Source: a virus. Taken from it: a stretch of 25,919 nucleotides of DNA. Location of the stretch: IMG/VR virus record IMGVR_UViG_3300025012_000267, positions 1-25,919 of that record; one strand, given 5' to 3'. Both the position numbers and the translations under genes were made by a program. Below the pieces are notes generated by a model, which saw nothing but the letters and a program-made list of their open reading frames with translations, did no database searches and had not been told where the DNA came from. Positions 7,360 through 14,233 of this stretch are shown piece after piece. How positions within the stretch are numbered: position 1 is the stretch's first letter; each line of letters opens with the position of its first letter.

Positions 7360-8893
7360 CGCCGACCTCCCCAATGCCGCGCTGGCGGAACAACGCCCGG
7401 GCCAGGGCATTCACCAGGGCCGAAGGGTCCTGCTCGGCGACCACGTCGGCCAGCCGGCGGGTAAAGTCGTCGGCGTCCACGGCGGCGTCGAGCGCCGCGC
7501 GCACCGGGTCGATCAGCGGCGCCAGCATGGGGCGCCATTCGGCAGCGGCCTCGTCGGCCGCCAGATCGATATCGTCGAGTAACGTTTCCTGCCGGTTCAG
7601 CGCGCGGTTCAACGCCTCTTTTTCCGGAGGGGCGGCCGGGGCTGCCGTCGGTGCCAGCACTTCGGCCCCTTCGGGCGGATCGGGCAGGCCCAGCTTGTCG
7701 CGGATCACGGAGGCCTCCACGCGCAGGCCCAGCGGCACCAACTTTTCCAGAGCGTCGGCCAGCGCCACGATGTCTTCGGGCTGCGGCGCGCGCAGTTGGA
7801 TCTGGGGATAGCTTTCCTGGGGGCCGAAGTTCAGGTCGATGAACGGCTGAATCAGGTCGCGCTGCACCGTCTCTTCGAGCTGCTCGGCGTCGTCGTCGCG
7901 AAAATCGTGGCGCACCTCGTTCTGGGCCTCTTCGTTACCCAGCTTTCCCGGGGTGCCCTGGGTGGTGGCTGTCTGGCCCAGAAGCCCCTTGGTGACCTGG
8001 TTGTCCAGGTACTGCGCCAGGCGCTCGAAAAAGTCGGTGGAGCCGCTTTTGGTGGCCTCCACCAGCTCGATCTCCATGCCCTGGGGAAAGACCGCCGCGG
8101 CATCCGTGCCCAGATTGGCCACCGCCAGCTTGAGCACATCGATATCGGCGGTCGAGGCGCCGGGCAGGTATTTTCCCAGACGCAGCGGCATGCCGAACAC
8201 TTCGGCAAAGGCCAGCCAGTCTTTGAGCGTGTAGCCCTTGCACATGTAGGCCCAGGCCGCCAGGCGCGCAAATCCGCTGCGGATGGGGATGCCGCTCTTG
8301 ATGCGCGGCGTGTGGCGTATGAACTTGAACGGGGCCAGCTCGATGCCGTCAAAAGCGTCGATCTCGTCACGCAGGCGGATCTGCCGCCGGCTGACGCGGT
8401 CCCAGCAAAACCAGCGCGGATCTCGGTGCTCATAGGCCCGCGGCATCCACTGGGCGCCCGAGCGGTCCCACATGATTTCGCAAACCGCAAAGCCCTTGCC
8501 CAGTGCGTCGAGCAAATCTTTTAGCAGCCAGCGAAAGCCGGCTTTTTTGGTCATCGCGCGCACGGCCTCGGCCAGCTCCGTGTCGCGGGCCGAGTCGCTG
8601 GCGGCCTCGACCGTGATCGGCAGGCGCGATACGGCCAGCTTGCGCTTGCCCAGCTCGCAGGCATAGTGCAGGTCGCGCTCTTCCATCTCTTCGGCCAGGG
8701 TCAAAAAGCTGTCGTGATCGCCGTCGGCCGCGCTGCGCAGCAGGGCCGCAAGGCCCGTCGGCGTCAGCCCGCTGGCCACGGTTTCGTTCCACACCGTGCG
8801 CACGCCGGTCATCGAAGCCCCTGCGATTTCGCGGGTAAGCGCCTGGCGCCGGATGGGCCGGTTGTATGCGTCGTACAGCGTCACGTCCGCCAT
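7349..8893 (-). CDS. Portal protein, Mu gp29-like (DUF935)
   Basis: A 514-residue protein of the DUF935 portal family. Signatures include the early DGDHDSFLTLAEEMEERDLH segment, ELGKRKLAVSRLPI, the FAVCEIMWDRSG block and PLRLGKYLPGAS, FPQGMEIELVEATKSG and KGLLGQTATTQG stretches. Portals form the dodecameric ring through which DNA is packaged and released. The ATG at 8891-8893 overlaps the terminase stop (TAATG), with GGAGG upstream, so I take it rather than a TTG two codons earlier. The C-terminal 60 residues are alanine-rich and helical. Length agrees with Mu gp29 (about 510). Confidence 0.94.
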   Translation of the reverse strand: MADVTLYDAYNRPIRRQALTREIAGASMTGVRTVWNETVASGLTPTGLAALLRSAADGDHDSFLTLAEEMEERDLHYACELGKRKLAVSRLPITVEAASDSARDTELAEAVRAMTKKAGFRWLLKDLLDALGKGFAVCEIMWDRSGAQWMPRAYEHRDPRWFCWDRVSRRQIRLRDEIDAFDGIELAPFKFIRHTPRIKSGIPIRSGFARLAAWAYMCKGYTLKDWLAFAEVFGMPLRLGKYLPGASTADIDVLKLAVANLGTDAAAVFPQGMEIELVEATKSGSTDFFERLAQYLDNQVTKGLLGQTATTQGTPGKLGNEEAQNEVRHDFRDDDAEQLEETVQRDLIQPFIDLNFGPQESYPQIQLRAPQPEDIVALADALEKLVPLGLRVEASVIRDKLGLPDPPEGAEVLAPTAAPAAPPEKEALNRALNRQETLLDDIDLAADEAAAEWRPMLAPLIDPVRAALDAAVDADDFTRRLADVVAEQDPSALVNALARALFRQRGIGEVGDAN

Positions 8894-10365
8894 TACCAAA
8901 GCCCTCCGCAGCGTCCCAATCCGGCGGTGACCTTCACCGGCCGGTTGTCTTCAGCATCCATGCGGCCGGCGCGGCGCACGGGGTGATAGGCATACTCCAC
9001 GGCCGGGTTGGCGGCCGCGTGCTTGGCCAGGGCCAGCGCCCAGAAGCGGTCGCTGTGGCCGTCCGGGCCGCTTTCGGCCAGAAAGCGGATATTGCCCGCC
9101 GCCGTGGTCGTCTTGCGAATGGCGCGCAGGTCGGCGCGGATCTTGTCGTCATGCGGGATCCGGATCGATTTATCCTCGAAGGCCGCGCGCACCGGGTAGG
9201 CCAGCGCCTCTTTGACGTTGGCCGTAAAGCGCACCGGCTCGACGCGGTAGGTGCCGAACTTTTCCTGGGCGCGTTCGGCCAACTGCATGCCCAGGCCCGT
9301 GTCATCAATGCAGCAGCGCCGCACGGCCGGCAGGGCCATGATCTCGTAAAGATGGGCTTCCTGCTCGGAAAACGTCATGTTTTGCAGGCAGATCACGGCC
9401 CGGGTAAAGAGCATCGCGCCGATGCGCTCGATCACCCAGATCACGGTCAAGTCGCGGGTGCGGCCCACATCCACGCCGACATAAAGCTCGGTGGGCTTGC
9501 GTCCGTCGGCCAGCATGCCGTCGGCAAATAACTGCCAGGCCTCGCCGCCGCGATACTCGCACCCGGCGATCAAATCGAACGACAAAAAGGCGCCTTCGTC
9601 GTCGGCCGGCACACACATGTACTCTTGCAGGAAGATCTCTTCGCTGGCGCAGCCCGACTTGATAAAGTCGAAGTATTCGCCTTCGTCCATCGCCAGGCGC
9701 TCGTCGCCGGCCGGAAGGGCCTGCTGCAACTTGAACAAAAAGCCCTGATCCAGGGCGTTTTGCAGCGATACCGTGTGCAGCGAAAAACCCTTGGGATTGC
9801 CGCGGTGCTTGACATCTTCCACCAGCTCGTTGAAAAAATTGGCGCTTCCGCGATGGGTGGAAACGATCTCCAACTGACCGCCCCAGGTAATGCCTGGATA
9901 TGCGATGGAGTAAAGTTTGCGCGGGTCCGGGTGCAGGGCGAATTCATCGAGCACGCGCCCGCCGCGCTTGCCGGCCTGCGCATCCGGATTGCTGCTCATG
10001 GAGTGGATCCGCCGGCCGTTGGCAAAGTGCAGCACGTAGGCCGAGATCTTCTTGTCGTCATCAAGGACCAGCGCGCCCAGGTCGCGGGCCGCCACGTTCA
10101 GGATGCCGGCAAAGCGCTTGCAGTCTTCCAGGAAGAGCCGTGCCTGAATATCGTCGCGCGATGACACCCACTGATCATTGCGGTTCTCCTTGGGGGCCGT
10201 GCGCTCGACGGCCGCATAGCCGGTGGACCATGAAACGCCGATCTGACGCGATTTTTCCATGAGCTTGAGGCGGCTCGTATCGTCAATCCAGCGCTGCTGG
10301 AACGGCAAAAATAGCCGGTCCGGCTCGGGTGGAACTATTTTGGCTTTGCCGCGTGGCTGGTTCAC
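8893..10365 (-). CDS. Terminase large subunit, Mu gp28-like
   Basis: A 490-residue packaging motor. The ATPase half has a Walker A-like KSRQIGVSW (about residues 38-46) and Walker B with catalytic acid GGRVLDEFALH (D140, E141). The nuclease half shows the RNase H-like acidic residues in VGVDVGRTRD (D299, D305), CCIDDTGLG (D354) and PDGHSDRFWALALA (D439). It cuts and pumps the replicated, host-linked DNA by headful packaging in Mu-type phages. The stop overlaps the portal start; its own start overlaps the small-subunit gene by 4 bp. Motif residues were located by eye. Confidence 0.95.
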   Translation of the reverse strand: MNQPRGKAKIVPPEPDRLFLPFQQRWIDDTSRLKLMEKSRQIGVSWSTGYAAVERTAPKENRNDQWVSSRDDIQARLFLEDCKRFAGILNVAARDLGALVLDDDKKISAYVLHFANGRRIHSMSSNPDAQAGKRGGRVLDEFALHPDPRKLYSIAYPGITWGGQLEIVSTHRGSANFFNELVEDVKHRGNPKGFSLHTVSLQNALDQGFLFKLQQALPAGDERLAMDEGEYFDFIKSGCASEEIFLQEYMCVPADDEGAFLSFDLIAGCEYRGGEAWQLFADGMLADGRKPTELYVGVDVGRTRDLTVIWVIERIGAMLFTRAVICLQNMTFSEQEAHLYEIMALPAVRRCCIDDTGLGMQLAERAQEKFGTYRVEPVRFTANVKEALAYPVRAAFEDKSIRIPHDDKIRADLRAIRKTTTAAGNIRFLAESGPDGHSDRFWALALAKHAAANPAVEYAYHPVRRAGRMDAEDNRPVKVTAGLGRCGGLW

Positions 10366-10961
10366 AGGCTCAACTGCTCCCGAATACTTCGTATGGTTTT
10401 AGCGTCCAGGGCGCGGTCGGACGGGTCCGCCGTCTCCTCGGGCGCCATTTGTGCCCGCATCTGCCCGATCAGTTCCAGACACTGGCGCACCTCTTTGATC
10501 CCGGCCAGATCCACGCCGGCCGGAGATGTGAGCATGCCGTTGATTTTTTTTTGCAGGGCCTCGCCCAGGGCCGCCACCGCATCTTCGGGCGTCTGGATGG
10601 CCCGTTGCTCGACCCCCTCGCAGATCTCGGCCCCTGGGGCCTCCGGCTGCGTTTTGGCCGCCGCGGCCGCCGCCACCTGCTCGATGCGCGCAAAGGCATA
10701 CACGTCCTGGGGGTCGGGCTCAGGCGAATCGAGCACCTTGCGCAAAAGTTTGGCCCGCAACTGCACCGTGCCGCGCCGGATGTCGGAAAGCTCGCGCCGG
10801 TATTCTGCGCGCCTCTCGCCCCATCCTCCGTCGGCGCCCCAGCGCTTCAACTGGGTTACCGAAACCCCGGTCCGCGCGGCGGTTTGCTCGTAGGTCAGGC
10901 CGTCGATGATATACAGCCCCTCGGCGCGCTCGCGGATTTCCCAGGAGATTTCGGTGGGCAT
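10362..10961 (-). CDS. Probable terminase small subunit, Mu gp27-like (DUF1804-like, HTH)
   Basis: A 199-residue protein immediately upstream of the large terminase with 4-bp overlap. Residues about 15-42 form an HTH (AEGLYIIDGLTYEQTAARTGVSVTQLKRWG), matching the DNA-recognition domain of phage small terminases and Mu gp27. The middle is helical and alanine-rich; a later part (PEDAVAALGEALQKKINGML) is probably the oligomerisation region. The start at 10959-10961 has only a weak upstream G-rich site, so coupling from the preceding gene (stop at 10967) is likely. The alternative start 20 codons upstream lies inside the preceding gene and is less likely. Confidence 0.78.
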   Translation of the reverse strand: MPTEISWEIRERAEGLYIIDGLTYEQTAARTGVSVTQLKRWGADGGWGERRAEYRRELSDIRRGTVQLRAKLLRKVLDSPEPDPQDVYAFARIEQVAAAAAAKTQPEAPGAEICEGVEQRAIQTPEDAVAALGEALQKKINGMLTSPAGVDLAGIKEVRQCLELIGQMRAQMAPEETADPSDRALDAKTIRSIREQLSL

Positions 10962-10966
10962 GGGCT

Positions 10967-11212
10967 TTACATCCCCAACGCTTTGCGGATGGCCACGATT
11001 TCGTGGCTCAGTTCGTTCCAATGGATGCGCAGGTTGGCCAGCTCAACCGACTGCTGGGCGGCCATTTCAGCCTGCAAATCCTCGATGGGCGCGAATGGGT
11101 CTAGGCAATCGCGGATCGATTTGACCAGCCCCTTGATGCGCAGTTCCACCCGATCGCGCTCGTTTTGCTTCTCCAGCAGCCGACCCTGGAATTTGAGGCG
11201 CTCTTCGCTCAT
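10967..11212 (-). CDS. Small coiled-coil protein, Mu gp26-like position
   Basis: An 81-residue, mostly helical and charged protein (MSEERLKFQGRLLEKQNERD, later IEDLQAEMAAQQSVELANL). Heptad-like spacing of Leu, Ile and Val suggests a coiled coil. The start at 11210-11212 has a GAGGGG site and overlaps the end of the upstream DUF2730-like gene by 4 bp. In Mu a similar small protein (gp26) lies between gp25 and the small terminase, and this gene occupies that place. Function unknown. Confidence 0.72.
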   Translation of the reverse strand: MSEERLKFQGRLLEKQNERDRVELRIKGLVKSIRDCLDPFAPIEDLQAEMAAQQSVELANLRIHWNELSHEIVAIRKALGM

Positions 11213-11562
11213 ATTTTCCCCTCTGTCGCCACCTGCACGCGCTGTTTGTGGACGCGCAACTGCGGGCAGTATTGGTTTTCGCGGATATCGTGCGTCAAGT
11301 TGGTCATGGCCTGGGTGTTGAGCACCACCAAGTCCTTTAAATCTTTGGCGACACACGAATAGTCTTCCACCAGCTTCACGTTGTTGTTGTAATTCATGCG
11401 CAATTCATCCATATAGGCCCGGTGCTCTTTCAGGATTGCATCGAAGCGGCGCGCATCCAGCCACCAGATCACCAAGAGCAACCCATACGGCCCGTAATAT
11501 TTGAGCACCTCGATCATCGATGTCAGCGTGACGACGCCTTGCTCCAAAAGCCATCCCCCCAT
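11209..11562 (-). CDS. Membrane-anchored coiled-coil protein, Mu gp25-like (DUF2730-like)
   Basis: A 117-residue protein with one hydrophobic segment near the N-terminus (YYGPYGLLLVIWWLDARRF, about residues 24-42) followed by a charged, helical region (ILKEHRAYMDELRMNYNNNV and KDLKDLVVLNTQAMTNL). The topology, size and place between holin-like and terminase genes agree with Mu gp25/DUF2730. It may assist lysis or membrane processes late in infection, but no activity is shown. The start at 11560-11562 overlaps the holin-like stop (TGATG-type). A TTG codon one position earlier is also possible. Confidence 0.68.
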   Translation of the reverse strand: MGGWLLEQGVVTLTSMIEVLKYYGPYGLLLVIWWLDARRFDAILKEHRAYMDELRMNYNNNVKLVEDYSCVAKDLKDLVVLNTQAMTNLTHDIRENQYCPQLRVHKQRVQVATEGKI

Positions 11563-11768
11563 CAATTTGTGGCCTTGCCGCCCATAATGGCGATTCCGCC
11601 CTTGGTCACGAACCGCAGCACGATGTTGGCCAGCGGCACGGCCGCCAGCAGCGCCTGGTACACATAATCGGGCACATCGACCCCAAAGCCCGCCAACACG
11701 CCGGCCACGGCCAGCATTACGGCGTTAAAATCGATGGTCTTGCTTTTGATCGCCGGTTTTACTTCCAT
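11562..11768 (-). CDS. Putative small holin
   Basis: A 68-residue protein with a short charged N-terminus (MEVKPAIKSKTIDFNAV), two hydrophobic stretches (AVMLAVAGVLAGFGV about residues 16-32, then YQALLAAVPLANIVLRFV about 38-56) and a basic C-terminus. This two-segment layout, with the phrase ANIVLRFVTKGGI, is common in phage holins that lie beside endolysin genes. Holins make the lesions that let the amidase reach the wall. The start at 11766-11768 has a GAGGTG site; an in-frame GTG two codons upstream lacks one. The family is inferred from composition and context. Confidence 0.7.
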   Translation of the reverse strand: MEVKPAIKSKTIDFNAVMLAVAGVLAGFGVDVPDYVYQALLAAVPLANIVLRFVTKGGIAIMGGKATN

Positions 11769-11780
11769 ACTCACCTCGCT

Positions 11781-12164
11781 TTATGCCGCGCCCATCTCTT
11801 CCGGAAGGTTTTTGCCGTGCCAGAAAGCCGGCCCGCCGAAGGCGCACACCGCCGCGTAATAGGTCCGAGCGCGCAAGGCCCGCAGACGCCTGAGCCAGTC
11901 CCAGCGCGTACCCGCCGCGATCAGGCGCAGAAGGTTGTTCAAAAACACGCGGTCGGCGGCATCCTTGTCTTCGATGCCGTCTCCGATAAAGTACATGTAG
12001 TCGTGGATGTCGCACGCCGCAGTCACGCGCAGGCCATAGATCGTGTCGGGCACAAACCACGTGCCTGGCGATCCGCACCCGTTGCACACCGTGGCGCGTT
12101 GTCCGTCCGAAAGGCGCCAGTATGGCTCAGGGGCAAAGAGGATGGCTTTTTGCGTCGGGGGCAT
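11781..12164 (-). CDS. Phospholipase A2-like phage protein
   Basis: A 127-residue protein in the lysis block. Residues about 26-33 (VCNGCGSPG) resemble a calcium-binding loop, and VTAACDIHDYMYFIG (about 46-60) resembles the helical Cys-x-x-His-Asp active-site motif of secreted phospholipase A2. A second helix (AADRVFLNNLLRLIAAGTRW) and an aromatic C-terminus (YYAAVCAFGGPAFWHG) follow. I recall similar proteins in Mu-like phages of sulfate reducers but cannot verify this here. It may help membrane or envelope disruption at lysis. No signal peptide is seen. Enzyme activity is a hypothesis from the motif only. Confidence 0.55.
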   Translation of the reverse strand: MPPTQKAILFAPEPYWRLSDGQRATVCNGCGSPGTWFVPDTIYGLRVTAACDIHDYMYFIGDGIEDKDAADRVFLNNLLRLIAAGTRWDWLRRLRALRARTYYAAVCAFGGPAFWHGKNLPEEMGAA

Positions 12165-12173
12165 GGCGTAACC

Positions 12174-12572
12174 TTACTGGACCGCCTGATCGGCGTATTG
12201 TTTGAGCGTTTGCAGGCCCAAGATCAGTTGGTCGATGGCCTGGAGCAGCAGGTTTTTGGGCGCCGGCGGCTTGGTCAGCGCAAACACCTCGTTACTGTCG
12301 CCGCTCTCTTCGCTGGCCGCGCTGCCCTGGACATAGGCGCGCACCACAAAGTAGGACTCCGCGCCGTCCGGCACCGTGACGGTGCAGGTCGTTTGCGGCC
12401 CGGTCCAAATGGGCTTGGCGTAGTCATAGCCGGCGCCCGCCACCCGTTGAAAAAGACGATACCCCGTGGGCGCCGGGTTGTTGGCGTCCCAGGCCAGCGT
12501 CACCTGCGCGGCTTGAGCTGCGGCGCAGAGCGCGAGCGTTACGATGCAGGCGAGCAATAAAATCTTTTTCAT
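12174..12572 (-). CDS. Exported fibronectin type III-like protein of the lysis block
   Basis: A 132-residue protein with a clear signal peptide (MKKILLLACIVTLALCAAAQ, probable cleavage after AQA at about residue 21). The mature part resembles one FN3 domain: VTLAWDANNPAPTGYRLFQ near the start, then TTCTVTVPDGAESYFVVRAY and EESGDSNEVFAL, the usual ends of such domains. The C-terminus is a helix (LLLQAIDQLILGLQTLKQ). It sits between the amidase and PLA2-like genes, so it probably acts in the periplasm or at the envelope. Spanin function is possible by position only. The cysteine at 16 is a poor lipobox match. Confidence 0.68.
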   Translation of the reverse strand: MKKILLLACIVTLALCAAAQAAQVTLAWDANNPAPTGYRLFQRVAGAGYDYAKPIWTGPQTTCTVTVPDGAESYFVVRAYVQGSAASEESGDSNEVFALTKPPAPKNLLLQAIDQLILGLQTLKQYADQAVQ

Positions 12573-12601
12573 GCGTCGGATCCTTTCCTGTAAAAATGTG
12601 C

Positions 12602-13099
12602 TTATCCCAGCAGATCCGTGCGGAACTGCCGCAGGTCGAACTTCCTGCCCGGACAGCTCTTGTAGGGCGCAAGCTCCCTGTGCCCATAAACCCGCCCGAG
12701 GGTGATGCCGAAGACTTCCATCAACGAACGCACCAGCTTCAATCCCGCGGCCAACTGGGGCACCGGCACCGGCGTTTCGTCGAAGTTGCCTACAAAACAA
12801 ACACCCAGCGCGCGCTGGTTCATGCGCTGCTGGGTGCAGTGGGCGCCCGTTTCGGTCATCATGCGCCCGGTCAAAATCTCGTAGCGTTCACCCACCAGTT
12901 CGATGCCGAAATGGTATCCGATATCGGTCCAGGGCCGCTGCACCGGCATGCCGGCGTCGAGTAGCCCATTGACCTGTGCCGGATCGATCGTGAGCCCTTC
13001 GAGCCGGTATGACGTGTGATAGCGCCGGATGGCATTCCAACTGACGGTCAGCCCGTCAGGCGTAAGACTGTGGTGGATGACGATCGCGTCCGGCCGCAT
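12602..13099 (-). CDS. N-acetylmuramoyl-L-alanine amidase (Amidase_2/PGRP), phage endolysin
   Basis: A 165-residue zinc amidase that cuts the bond between muramic acid and the peptide stem. Zinc ligands fit the T7 lysozyme-like fold: IVIHHSLTPDG near residues 7-17 (His9 or His10), the VYGHRELAPYKSCPGRKFD block near the C-terminus (His and Cys ligands), with IGYHFGIE and ALGVCFVGNFDE between. There is no signal peptide, so it would need the nearby holin. The start at 13097-13099 has AAGGAG at seven bases; an ATG 19 codons upstream lies in the hairpin region and gives a Pro/Ser-rich extension. This is the first gene of the leftward late/lysis series. Confidence 0.9.
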   Translation of the reverse strand: MRPDAIVIHHSLTPDGLTVSWNAIRRYHTSYRLEGLTIDPAQVNGLLDAGMPVQRPWTDIGYHFGIELVGERYEILTGRMMTETGAHCTQQRMNQRALGVCFVGNFDETPVPVPQLAAGLKLVRSLMEVFGITLGRVYGHRELAPYKSCPGRKFDLRQFRTDLLG

Positions 13100-13115
13100 G
13101 GATGCTCCTTTTTTT

Positions 13116-13199
13116 TGAACAGGGGGTGCTGGAGAGGAGGGAGAGGAGACCGGCATCTGAACGGGATGGGTTTCTGCGCCTCTCCAGCACCCCGTTCAG
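13116..13199 (-). promoter_or_regulatory. Leader with alternative hairpins upstream of the lysis amidase
   Basis: A near-perfect inverted repeat pairs 13116-13137 with 13179-13198 (core GGTGCTGGAGAGG and its complement). A 9-base sequence CTGAACGGG at 13157-13165 can instead pair perfectly with 13191-13199. The minus-strand RNA therefore has two exclusive folds just before the amidase ribosome site, which lies in an A-rich stretch at 13100-13116. This could time endolysin translation. The repeats are seen directly; regulation is inferred. Confidence 0.5.
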
Positions 13200-13246
13200 T
13201 TTTCTTCATCCATTAAAGCGGAAAGCAAAACAAGTAGGCGGGAACG

Positions 13247-13280
13247 ATTGTGTGCCAAGGGTTGGCACACAATCTTTTTT
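13247..13280 (+). terminator. Terminator-like hairpin with T tract, plus strand, no gene upstream
   Basis: Perfect 12-base arms (ATTGTGTGCCAA at 13247-13258 and TTGGCACACAAT at 13262-13273) surround GGG, followed by CTTTTTT. That is an intrinsic terminator on the plus strand, yet no plus-strand gene precedes it. It may end a small RNA or antisense transcript. Alternatively the dyad is an operator for the leftward late promoter. Confidence 0.55.
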
Positions 13281-13360
13281 AGGTTGAAAAATGTCTGGTT
13301 GGCTTCGGTAATAAGGTCGTTGCGGACCTAAAAAATTATTTTCCCTGCCTCATTTTTTTC

Positions 13361-13394
13361 TTGACATCATGATTATCATGATGCATATTATAAT
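13361..13394 (+). promoter_or_regulatory. Plus-strand promoter with embedded 19-bp perfect palindrome
   Basis: A consensus -35 TTGACA lies at 13361-13366 and -10 candidates lie at 13386-13394 (TATTAT or TATAAT; spacing 19 or 22, longer than usual). Between them, CATCATGATTATCATGATG at 13365-13383 is a perfect palindrome around one central base. It is well placed as an operator for repression of the two genes at 13426 and 13677. The second of these encodes a ribbon-helix-helix-like protein that may bind it. Confidence 0.62.
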
Positions 13395-13425
13395 CAACAA
13401 ACGGCAACACTAAACGGAGGTCACC

Positions 13426-13629
13426 ATGCAAAAACAACTCATTATCGGCGACGACTACGGAACAATTTTCGGACTCGATCCAAAAAAAGGGCAGCACATC
13501 GTTTACCTGGGCGGTGTAAGATTCCGGCTGGCCCAAGGAGTACGAGAGGCAGAACGCGAATCTCAGGACACCTATGAAAAAATATTGGAGTACATCAACC
13601 AACCGAGCATCCATATGGGCCGCATGTAA
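13426..13629 (+). CDS. Small protein of unknown function, first gene of the plus-strand island
   Basis: A 67-residue protein (start MQKQLIIGDDYGTIFGLDP, then KKGQHIVYLGGVRFRLAQG and a charged helix REAERESQDTYEKILEYIN). The start has GGAGG seven bases upstream and follows a good promoter with a palindromic operator. I do not recognise a family. Beta-rich N-terminus and a helical C-terminus are suggested. It is transcribed against all surrounding phage genes and is paired with a zinc-ribbon/RHH gene 47 bases downstream, a layout seen in regulatory or toxin-antitoxin-like cassettes; that role is only a hypothesis. Confidence 0.72.
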   Translation: MQKQLIIGDDYGTIFGLDPKKGQHIVYLGGVRFRLAQGVREAERESQDTYEKILEYINQPSIHMGRM

Positions 13630-13676
13630 AAAATCTAAGGGGGCTGCGCATCCTACACGCGGAGAAAGATGTTGAT

Positions 13677-13979
13677 ATGCCAACACTTTGCGCAGCGTGT
13701 GGGAATTTGAAAGGCAGCATCGCATTGGGTGGGACACTACTTTGCCGCCAGTGCGAACCGGCGATATCGGCTGAGATAGCCAGCCTTCGGGCGGCAGGTA
13801 AGCCCGTAAACGTGGCGCACATAGCCCATCGGATTTACAAGGAGACAAATAGCGGAGGTAATTACCTGCTTCGGGATATCCCCCAGGAGCTTTGGGACAA
13901 AGCGAAACACCGGGCCGTCGATGACGCCGACTCTCTCCGTGATATAGTTTTAAAAGCCCTTCATGCATACCTAAAATAG
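13677..13979 (+). CDS. Zinc-ribbon plus ribbon-helix-helix-like regulator
   Basis: A 100-residue protein. The N-terminus has two CxxC pairs (C5/C8 and C23/C26) forming a zinc ribbon. The C-terminal 40 residues (GNYLLRDIPQELWDKAKH, then DADSLRDIVLKALHAYLK) fit a ribbon-helix-helix DNA-binding domain: a short beta strand, helix, turn and helix. Such proteins bind short palindromes as dimers, and a perfect 19-bp palindrome lies in the promoter of this two-gene unit, so autoregulation is plausible. The ribosome site GGAG is 12 bases upstream, rather far. A hairpin at 13989-14008 follows the stop. Confidence 0.75.
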   Translation: MPTLCAACGNLKGSIALGGTLLCRQCEPAISAEIASLRAAGKPVNVAHIAHRIYKETNSGGNYLLRDIPQELWDKAKHRAVDDADSLRDIVLKALHAYLK

Positions 13980-13988
13980 CCCCTTCGA

Positions 13989-14008
13989 GGCCCCTCTTTG
14001 GAGGGGCC
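13989..14008. terminator. Hairpin between convergent genes, probable two-way terminator
   Basis: Perfect 8-base arms GGCCCCTC (13989-13996) and GAGGGGCC (14001-14008) flank TTTG, 9 bases after the plus-strand gene at 13677-13979 and 7 bases before the stop of the minus-strand HTH gene. T tracts on either side are weak (CTATCTTTG on plus, CTATTTTAG on minus), so termination may be partial. Confidence 0.55.
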
Positions 14009-14015
14009 GCAACCC

Positions 14016-14231
14016 CTATCTTTGTACACCGTCATTGCCATGATCGAGGCTGACGATACCGTTGACCAGCCGCACCGGCAGTTCCCGTGAAATGGCTTCC
14101 ACATAACGATACACGGACCGTCTCGACAGCCCCGTCTTCTCCTGAATACTGCGCACCGAGACGCGGCCGCCGCAGGCGGATTGCAGCACACATATGATCC
14201 GGGTGGTTTTACTGACGGCGCTGTCGGTCAT
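14016..14231 (-). CDS. Small winged-helix/HTH DNA-binding protein, last gene of the leftward early run
   Basis: A 71-residue protein almost entirely formed by an HTH of the HTH_11/DeoR-like type: TTRIICVLQSACGGRVSVR, then IQEKTGLSRRSVYRYVEAI (recognition helix about residues 34-46), and a short wing (LPVRLVNGIVSLDHG). The start at 14229-14231 has GAGGAGTAATT before it, formed by the end of the preceding frame-split gene. It stands where Mu has its middle/late activators, so it may regulate the late genes, but it is not a Mor/C family member. Confidence 0.75.
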   Translation of the reverse strand: MTDSAVSKTTRIICVLQSACGGRVSVRSIQEKTGLSRRSVYRYVEAISRELPVRLVNGIVSLDHGNDGVQR

Positions 14232-14233
14232 AA

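Noticed and set aside
10329-11321. 330-residue plus-strand open frame opposite terminase small subunit
   Set aside because: Antisense to well-supported overlapping minus-strand genes; no family resemblance.
13336-13968. 210-residue minus-strand open frame across the plus-strand island
   Set aside because: It covers two plus-strand genes that have a promoter, ribosome sites and recognisable domains; the translation looks random.
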